Part shown: one piece after another, positions 1-4,117 of the stretch
Layout: every line of letters starts with the position of its first letter
Numbering within the stretch: position 1 is the first letter of the stretch
Assembly: GCA_018500045.2 (NCBI GenBank)
Contig: JAHBAQ020000070.1
Coordinates: forward strand, 1-12,317
Length of the DNA stretch: 12,317 bases
Reading direction: 5' to 3'
Source of the DNA: Candidatus Shapirobacteria bacterium
GTDB taxonomy: Bacteria; Patescibacteriota; Microgenomatia; UBA12405
Program-made: the position numbers and the translations under genes
Notes under the pieces: generated by a model
What the model was told of the DNA's origin: nothing
Seen by the model: the letters and a program-made list of their open reading frames with translations, nothing else
Databases searched by the model: none

Positions 1-19
1 AGATGTGTATAAGAGACAG
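1..19. other. Tn5/Nextera mosaic-end adapter (not genomic)
   Basis: The first 19 bases, AGATGTGTATAAGAGACAG, are exactly the Tn5 transposase mosaic end used in tagmentation libraries. The same sequence appears reverse-complemented at the other end. It is library sequence and should be trimmed; the genuine insert starts at about base 20. Confidence 0.98.
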
Positions 20-1146
20 GGTCCTCTCACCCAAACTTTTTCTCCTACCTTCATTTTCCCTAACTTATTAGTCAGGCAACCTCTTTCCCGACACAATATT
101 TCCAATTTTTCTCCCGATTTATTGTAAAAAGAAAATGGTTTTTCCCCAAAACCCAGCACCAACACCATTACGAATTGTCCCGGATCAGCTTTAAAAGGTT
201 TACTCATTCTCAACCACACCAAATCTTCCGCCATTTTTTTTATTTCTTCAACTTCCATTTCCACGTAATCCATCTTCAAATCTTTTTTTATTAATTCCTC
301 GGCTGAATTTTTTCCACTAATTATATCTTCATCTAATCTCTTAAAATATTCTTCAATTTCCTCAACACCCATCCCTGCCAACACCGATCCTACCGACAAA
401 ATATTTGCCCCAGCTTCCAAATATTTTTTGGCATCATTCCCGATCGATATTCCTCCACTGGCAATAATAATTATCTCATCCGATAAATTCCTGACTCTTT
501 TAATTACTTCTAATCCCTTATCCAAAACCTTCTTTCCCGACATTCCCCCTCGACCATTAGACAAAATATTTGATTCAAATGGACCCACCGTATTTATAGC
601 CGCGATTCCCACCGCTCCACCTCGAATTGCCGCTTCCACACTTTTTTCGATCTCCAAATTTGGCGAAATTTTTACTATCACCGGTTTACCTAAACTTTTT
701 ATTCTTTTTACAATTTTTTCTACCAATTCAAAATCGCTCCCCACTGATTGCCCCATTTTCCCTCCGTGAGGACAGGAAACATTTAATTCAAAACCATCGG
801 CTCTGTCTTTTAAAATTTCTGCTACTCTAAAAAATTCCTCTTCATCTTTTCCCACAATTGAAATCAACAAAAATTTATCTTCAGGTATTTTCCATCCTTC
901 AAGCTTCTTAGTAAATTCTTCTGCCCCTGGATTAGCCAATCCTACGGCATTAATCAAAGTTCCTGGTTCTATTTGGGCAATAATTGGTTCCCTATTCCCC
1001 TCCCTTGACTCCAAACTAATACTCTTAGTTGTCAAAACTCCCACCTCTTTTATCTGAGATAGTCTTTTTAAAGACGTCACTTCTGTTCCGATTATCCCTG
1101 ACGGAATTGTAAATCGACCGCTTATTTCTTTACCTAAAAATTTCAT
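20..1146 (-). CDS. pyrD: Dihydroorotate dehydrogenase fused to PyrK-like electron-transfer domain (3'-truncated)
   Basis: The minus-strand frame is open from ATG at 1146 to the left end, about 375 genuine codons, and the C-terminus is missing. Residues 1 to about 290 form a class 1 dihydroorotate dehydrogenase, oxidising dihydroorotate to orotate with FMN. The catalytic-cysteine motif ELNVSCPH lies near residue 125, followed by the KPVIVKISPN strand and the phosphate-binding motifs IIIIASGGI and ANILSVGSVLAG. The same frame then continues into a ferredoxin-reductase-like FAD domain typical of PyrK: DPGQFVMV, EKPFSFYN and VGEKVWVRGP just before the cut. PyrD and PyrK are normally separate subunits of the class 1B enzyme, so this is a fusion that would pass electrons to NAD through one chain. 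The PyrK [2Fe-2S] cysteines would lie in the lost part. The gene starts 7 bases after the pyrC stop and has its own -10 box, with no Shine-Dalgarno. I verified the frame codon by codon. Confidence 0.9.
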
Positions 1147-1152
1147 TGTCCC

Positions 1153-1158
1153 ATTATA
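1153..1158 (-). promoter_or_regulatory. -10 box of the pyrD fusion, leaderless type
   Basis: A perfect TATAAT on the minus strand is followed by GGGACA and then ATG, so only 6 bases separate the hexamer from the start codon. Transcription would begin at or next to the A of ATG, giving a leaderless mRNA. The box overlaps the pyrC stop codon. I see no good -35 and no Shine-Dalgarno. Confidence 0.65.
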
Positions 1159-2224
1159 CAATTTTTCCGCTTCCCGAAACGGCCAAAATTTCTCCATCTT
1201 TATAACCTATTTTTCCGTCAAAATTTACTTCAACAATTTTATGCGACACTCTCATTTCTTTAAACGGTGTCCAGCCACATTTAGTTTTTAAATTATTTTC
1301 CTCTATCAAAAATTCTTCTTCTACCAATACCACCTCTGCCCTGTCATATTTTTCTTTATTTAAATTAAATATTTTTATCGGATTATTATGTGTCAATTCT
1401 ATTATTTTTTCTCGGGAAATTTTCCCTTCTTTTTCCGCCCTCAACAACAACACCAATGTTGTCTCTAAACCCGGTACTCCCGATGGTGGTTTTATTCCCA
1501 TCTTTTCTTCTCTTGTATGAGGTGCGTGATCAGTCCCAATAGTATCAATTTCTCCTTTTATGACTGCCATCCACAAAGCTTCTTTATCTTCATCCGAAGA
1601 TAATGGTGGTTTCATTTGACCAAACGGACTGATACTCATTTTGTCACTCAAAAATAAATGGTGCGGTGTCACTTCCACCCAAATATTATTTTTCCTTTTC
1701 TGTCTAAACTTATCAATTAATTCCAATTCGTCTTTCCGTGACACATGACAAACGTACAAATTCCGCTTATATTTCTCTGCCAATTCCAAAGCTTTAACTA
1801 AACTTTTATCTTCCGTATGCACCAAAATTGGTTTATTACTTTCCCAAGTCCTAAAAATTTTATCAAGATCATCGTCACTATCGACAATATAACCCCCAGT
1901 CGTCTCTCCCATATAAATTTTCAACCCCCGAACCTCACCTTCACATTCTCTAAAATTTTTCTCTGCTTCACTCACACTTTGCGGTGTTACTCCCAGATAA
2001 ATTCCCAAATCCGTCACAATTTGTTTTTCTGCCAAATCCTTTAACTCACCCAAAGTTCTTTTGTCTACTATCGGATGGCTATGATTTGGCATATCCGCCA
2101 CATAACCATATCCTCCCGCCAATGCCGCTCTCGTCGCTGTTTCAAAAGTTTCTTTATTATTCTGTTCAAAATCCCGACAATGAGTATGGGGATCAATCAA
2201 AATCGGTAATTTTATTAAACTCAT
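1154..2224 (-). CDS. pyrC: Dihydroorotase
   Basis: This 356-residue amidohydrolase cyclises carbamoyl-aspartate to dihydroorotate, the third step of de novo UMP synthesis, and supplies the substrate of the neighbouring dehydrogenase. The metal-site ligands are visible in order: HTH at residues 13-15, followed by the substrate-binding arginine (HTHCRD); the likely carboxylated lysine K102 in LKIYMG; H136 in ILVHTED; H160 in VCHVSRKDE; and the catalytic aspartate D232 in GTDHAPHT. TPHHLFLSD and MKPPLSSDEDKEAL are also typical of the family. The usual NTxPP segment reads DMPNHSHP, consistent with a divergent lineage. The length is somewhat short for type I enzymes (about 420) but all catalytic positions are present. 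ATG at 2224 is the only start consistent with the -10 box just upstream. An allantoinase or hydantoinase is less likely, given the pyrD neighbour. Confidence 0.93.
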   Translation of the reverse strand: MSLIKLPILIDPHTHCRDFEQNNKETFETATRAALAGGYGYVADMPNHSHPIVDKRTLGELKDLAEKQIVTDLGIYLGVTPQSVSEAEKNFRECEGEVRGLKIYMGETTGGYIVDSDDDLDKIFRTWESNKPILVHTEDKSLVKALELAEKYKRNLYVCHVSRKDELELIDKFRQKRKNNIWVEVTPHHLFLSDKMSISPFGQMKPPLSSDEDKEALWMAVIKGEIDTIGTDHAPHTREEKMGIKPPSGVPGLETTLVLLLRAEKEGKISREKIIELTHNNPIKIFNLNKEKYDRAEVVLVEEEFLIEENNLKTKCGWTPFKEMRVSHKIVEVNFDGKIGYKDGEILAVSGSGKIV

Positions 2225-2230
2225 TTACCC

Positions 2231-2236
2231 ATTATA
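2231..2236 (-). promoter_or_regulatory. -10 box of pyrC, leaderless type
   Basis: A perfect TATAAT is followed by GGGTAA and ATG, a 6-base spacing almost identical to that of the pyrD fusion (TATAAT-GGGACA-ATG). It sits in the 31-base gap after the upstream 75-codon gene. No -35 or Shine-Dalgarno is evident, so a leaderless transcript is likely. Confidence 0.65.
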
Positions 2237-2255
2237 CCCTGTCGTTATTTCTATC

Positions 2256-2483
2256 TTATCTGTCGTTTCCTGAAATTATTTCACCAGAATCAGAGATTGG
2301 TGATTCTTGAAATAATTTTTCTCCATAATATCCAGCTCTCAAAGCCACCATTGGTATTTCTGAACTTACCTCTGATGGTTTAAAAATTTCATTCAGATCC
2401 AAATATCGCTTTACTCGTTCATGAGTCTCTTGTTCTATTTGTCCTAAATTTCTTACTGTTATTGGTTCTATTTCTTTTGTCAT
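2256..2483 (-). CDS. Hypothetical 75-residue protein
   Basis: I do not recognise this protein. It begins MTKEIEPITVRNLGQIEQETHER, which looks like a charged helix, followed by a helix-like segment YLDLNEIF and a conserved-looking stretch IPMVALRAGYYGEKLFQ near residues 43-59. It ends in a polar acidic tail. There is no signal peptide or membrane segment, so it is probably cytoplasmic. Support for it being real comes from its position: an extended -10 lies 7 bases before ATG, it is on the same strand as pyrC, and its stop is 31 bases before pyrC. It lies just downstream of a hammerhead ribozyme, but because its promoter is on the far side of the ribozyme, it is probably not the ribozyme's target transcript. 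A small regulator is possible, but nothing in the sequence shows that. Confidence 0.6.
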   Translation of the reverse strand: MTKEIEPITVRNLGQIEQETHERVKRYLDLNEIFKPSEVSSEIPMVALRAGYYGEKLFQESPISDSGEIISGNDR

Positions 2484-2490
2484 AACGCCG

Positions 2491-2499
2491 ATTGTATCA
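2491..2499 (-). promoter_or_regulatory. Extended -10 of the 75-codon gene
   Basis: The minus strand reads TGATACAAT, a TGn-extended -10, then CGGCGTT and ATG, so 7 bases separate box and start. This is the third minus-strand gene with the leaderless arrangement. The box begins only 6 bases beyond the ribozyme's 3' end. Confidence 0.55.
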
Positions 2500-2505
2500 C
2501 AAATT

Positions 2506-2560
2506 TAAGTTTTTCGTCCTTTTGGACTCATCAGTATAGTCACTCAACTATATAAACTCA
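2506..2560 (-). ncRNA. Type III hammerhead ribozyme
   Basis: All the invariant parts of a hammerhead are present, in order, on the minus strand. Stem III 5' strand UGAGUUU (2560-2554) is followed by the cleavage-site nucleotide A at 2553. Stem I is UAUAGU/ACUAUA (2552-2547 with 2540-2535, 6 bp) with loop UGAGUG. The core CUGAUGA (2534-2528) follows. Stem II is GUCC/GGAC (2527-2524 with 2519-2516) closed by AAAA, with the canonical G-C pair next to the core. Then come GAA (2515-2513) and stem III 3' strand AAACUUA (2512-2506), which pairs over 7 positions including one G-U. Stem III is open, so this is type III. Predicted self-cleavage is after A2553, in a UUA triplet that satisfies the NUH rule. 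Stem lengths and core match the family well. It sits 67 bases past the membrane-protein stop, so it should cleave that transcript's 3' region. Confidence 0.92.
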
Positions 2561-2565
2561 CCCCA

Positions 2566-2610
2566 CGCCATTAAGATAATCAAACTAAATTTGATTCAAT
2601 CTTAATGGCG
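2566..2610 (-). repeat. Long hairpin in the 3' region of the membrane-protein gene
   Basis: CGCCATTAAGAT (2566-2577) pairs perfectly with 2599-2610, and an inner 7-bp stem (2578-2584 with 2590-2596) closes a 5-base loop, with a 2-base bulge at 2597-2598. This gives 19 base pairs in 45 bases. No U-run follows on the minus strand, so it is not a standard terminator. It ends 5 bases before the hammerhead's stem III, so after ribozyme cleavage it would sit close to the new RNA 3' end and could protect it. Confidence 0.8.
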
Positions 2611-2626
2611 CAGCCAACCTTGTTCA

Positions 2627-3250
2627 TCAAGTATTTGTAATCAGTAAATAGACAGCCACTAGCAAAAAGGCGGTGTCGTTTACCGTCCTATAAATAATTG
2701 GAAAAACTTCTGTATCCTCGTTCCACCTCCCCATCACATTACAAGTCCATATGACAAATAAAGACGAAACAACCAACCAATCAACAAAAGCCTCAACTAC
2801 ACCCGTTCCGCCACCAATCAATCCTCGTAAAAATATTGCCACGAACATCGTTAGTAAGGTTACAACCGTAAAAACCAACACCACCCTCTTTATCGAATAA
2901 ATCTTACTAAGCAAGAAAGCCATCAAGCACATGAATATCATCAGTGAACCAAAAAACAAGCTCGTCGCCGTTAGGTAGTTAGTTTCCATTCCACACCTTA
3001 TTCCCAACAAAATAGTCATTGGTACACTCCAAGAAATGGCCAACCAGGACTTCTTCCTCGACAAAGACAGACCAATAATCAAAGCCAACACCAGAACCAC
3101 AGCCATCATAACCTCTGGCGAGATCTGGATATCATTCGTAGCCGTGACATAGGCCACTGTTCCGACAATCGTCACGCCGAGCAACACCAACAGCAACAAC
3201 ACCGCAAACCTCTTGTACTCCCAAAGCCAATCCATCAGAACAGACATCAT
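2627..3250 (-). CDS. Multi-pass membrane protein of unknown function
   Basis: I recognise no family. The protein is about 207 residues with six or seven hydrophobic segments, near residues 15-36, 45-64, 68-85, 93-115, 121-144, 150-171 and 186-204, joined by short basic or polar loops such as LSRKKSW and SKIYSIKR. No catalytic motif stands out. I place the start at 3250, since a strong Shine-Dalgarno (GGAGG at 3263-3259) is 8 bases upstream of that ATG; another ATG at 3256 is too close to it. Base composition is unlike the neighbours: one 60-base line counted is about 52% G+C, against about 25% in a pyrD line, which points to transfer. It has a long structured 5' leader and is followed by a hairpin and a hammerhead ribozyme, an unusual set of RNA elements around one gene. 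Confidence 0.75.
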   Translation of the reverse strand: MMSVLMDWLWEYKRFAVLLLLVLLGVTIVGTVAYVTATNDIQISPEVMMAVVLVLALIIGLSLSRKKSWLAISWSVPMTILLGIRCGMETNYLTATSLFFGSLMIFMCLMAFLLSKIYSIKRVVLVFTVVTLLTMFVAIFLRGLIGGGTGVVEAFVDWLVVSSLFVIWTCNVMGRWNEDTEVFPIIYRTVNDTAFLLVAVYLLITNT

Positions 3251-3258
3251 TGCCATAC

Positions 3259-3265
3259 CCTCCTT
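3259..3265 (-). promoter_or_regulatory. Strong Shine-Dalgarno deciding the membrane-protein start
   Basis: The minus strand reads AAGGAGG, then GT ATG GCA, then ATG ATG. Spacing from GGAGG is 2 bases to the first ATG (3256) but 8 bases to the ATG at 3250, so the latter is the likelier start. This gene and the dikinase use Shine-Dalgarno starts, unlike the leaderless pyr genes. Confidence 0.7.
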
Positions 3266-3268
3266 ATT

Positions 3269-3323
3269 ATTCCGTTTAAAAACGGAATCTATTCATTTCT
3301 GTGAACAAATTCCGTTTTTAAAC
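3269..3323 (-). repeat. Competing inverted repeats in the 5' leader of the membrane-protein gene
   Basis: GTTTAAAAACGGAAT (3274-3288) has a perfect 15-base inverted copy at 3309-3323, with a 20-base loop. The segment 3269-3288 is also a dyad by itself: ATTCCGTTT pairs with AAACGGAAT around two bases. The middle arm can therefore pair with either neighbour, giving two mutually exclusive hairpins just upstream of the Shine-Dalgarno. It could be an attenuator-like leader or an operator; the sequence does not decide. Confidence 0.75.
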
Positions 3324-3404
3324 TTGAACAAAGTCAGTTTTTTAAAGTTCTATTTGAAAACAATATTTAAAAGCAAAATTTAAAATTTTCCCTCAAATTA
3401 GCTG

Positions 3405-3413
3405 ATTTTACCA
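3405..3413 (-). promoter_or_regulatory. Candidate extended -10 for the membrane-protein gene
   Basis: The minus strand has TGGTAAAAT (TGn plus TAAAAT) directly after the transposase stop. Initiation a few bases downstream would give a leader of about 150 bases containing the competing hairpins. No convincing -35 is present and the region is very AT-rich, so this is tentative. Confidence 0.35.
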
Positions 3414-3423
3414 CAACACTAAT

Positions 3424-4014
3424 TTATTTTTTTACTGACAAATTATTTCTATCTCTATTCCAAATAGCAGGATTAATTTCTATATAATTTTTAATTTTTG
3501 AATATTCTGTTTCATCTTTAATGATTATTTCAAAATAATTTCTCTGCCAAACCGGTAAACCATCTAATTCAATCTGACCAATCTGTTTACTTGTTGTCGA
3601 TTTAATCCCCCTAATTATTGATCCTAAACTATTTTTCGGTGATGTAAATTTATTTTTATCCCGTAGGGGCGTATTGCAATACGCCCCTACATTATCATCA
3701 CCATACGCCCCTACATTTTCCCGGCAATACCCTACATTATTATTTTTAATATCTGTGGTATTTTTTATCACCAAAATTAGATGAACATGATTTGGCATAA
3801 TTTGAAAAACATCAATTTTTACATTCTCCCGAATTTTTTCTGTTTTGATCAATTCATTTCTTATAATCTCACCCAAACTATTTAACACCATTTTATTATC
3901 GATAATTTTTCCCAAAATATTCAACCGTTTCCATGTGCAAAACGTCACAAAATAATAACCATTCTGCGAATAATCAAATCCTTTTAATCGAATAGATTTT
4001 CGATAAAAAACCAT
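3424..4014 (-). CDS. REP-associated tyrosine (HUH/Y1) transposase, IS200-like
   Basis: This is a 196-residue single-strand DNA transposase of the RAYT branch, which cuts at REP-like hairpins. The N-terminal RLKGFDYSQNGYYFVTFCT strand is typical. The HUH metal-binding motif is MPNHVHLIL near residues 73-81. The C-terminal part reads GLPVWQRNYFEIIIKDETEY, then IKNYIEINPAIWNRD, matching the family's catalytic-tyrosine helix and NP-W ending. Between HUH and C-terminal part is an unusual loop, NVGYCRE-NVGAYGDD-NVGAYCNTPLRD, encoded by tandem partial copies and one complete copy of a REP-like palindrome that also lies outside the gene at 4080-4107. All parts expected for activity are visible. No IS-style ends flank the gene, so it may be a domesticated RAYT. 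An alternating TAATAT close before ATG could serve as its -10. Confidence 0.9.
   Translation of the reverse strand: MVFYRKSIRLKGFDYSQNGYYFVTFCTWKRLNILGKIIDNKMVLNSLGEIIRNELIKTEKIRENVKIDVFQIMPNHVHLILVIKNTTDIKNNNVGYCRENVGAYGDDNVGAYCNTPLRDKNKFTSPKNSLGSIIRGIKSTTSKQIGQIELDGLPVWQRNYFEIIIKDETEYSKIKNYIEINPAIWNRDRNNLSVKK
3663..3690. repeat. REP-like 28-bp perfect palindrome inside the transposase gene
   Basis: The left half, GTAGGGGCGTATTG, is followed immediately by its exact reverse complement. It is read in frame as part of NVGAYCNTPLR. It matches the palindrome at 4080-4107 except for one symmetric pair of changes (C to T in the left arm, G to A in the right arm). Confidence 0.95.
3677..3740 (-). 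repeat. In-frame tandem half-palindrome units in the transposase linker
   Basis: Three right-arm copies occur: CAATACGCCCCTAC ending at 3690, ATACGCCCCTAC ending at 3714 and CAATACCCTAC ending at 3735, each followed by ATTAT or ATTTT. The end-to-end spacings are 24 and 21 bases, both multiples of three, so the frame survives and encodes NVGAYGDD and NVGYCRE units. Confidence 0.85.
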
Positions 4015-4040
4015 AAATAATATTAACCTTTTCTCCTACC

Positions 4041-4066
4041 AAAAACCCCGTCTTTCAACGGGGTTT
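4041..4066 (-). terminator. Intrinsic terminator of the dikinase gene
   Basis: On the minus strand AAACCCCG and CGGGGTTT form an 8-bp stem around an 8-base loop (TTGAAAGA), and the run TTTTT completes the signal. It lies about 50 bases past the dikinase stop and beyond the REP-like palindrome, separating the dikinase from the transposase. Confidence 0.8.
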
Positions 4067-4079
4067 AAAAATTCCAACT

Positions 4080-4107
4080 GTAGGGGTGTATTGCAATACA
4101 CCCCTAC
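4080..4107. repeat. REP-like 28-bp perfect palindrome after the dikinase gene
   Basis: GTAGGGGTGTATTG is followed by its exact reverse complement. It lies between the dikinase stop (4118) and terminator, and 66 bases upstream of the transposase start, a usual setting for REP elements. Compared with the copy inside the transposase gene, its two differences compensate each other and so keep the pairing. Confidence 0.95.
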
Positions 4108-4117
4108 CAAAAATAAT

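Noticed and set aside
428..830. Plus-strand open frames over the dehydrogenase
   Set aside because: They are antisense to a clear pyrD-pyrK frame and have Pro/Phe/Ile-rich compositions typical of shadows.
2506..2560. Ribozyme as the 5' leader of the 75-codon gene
   Set aside because: That gene's extended -10 (2491-2499) lies downstream of the ribozyme, so its own transcript would not include it. Only read-through from the membrane gene would.
2566..2610. Long hairpin as an intrinsic terminator or an integron attC site
   Set aside because: No U-run follows on either strand, and I see no attC core sites. A stabilising hairpin beside the ribozyme fits better.
3677..3740. CRISPR-like short regular repeats
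   Set aside because: There are only three degenerate units spaced 21-24 bases within a coding frame, derived from the REP-like palindrome. There are no spacers and no cas genes.
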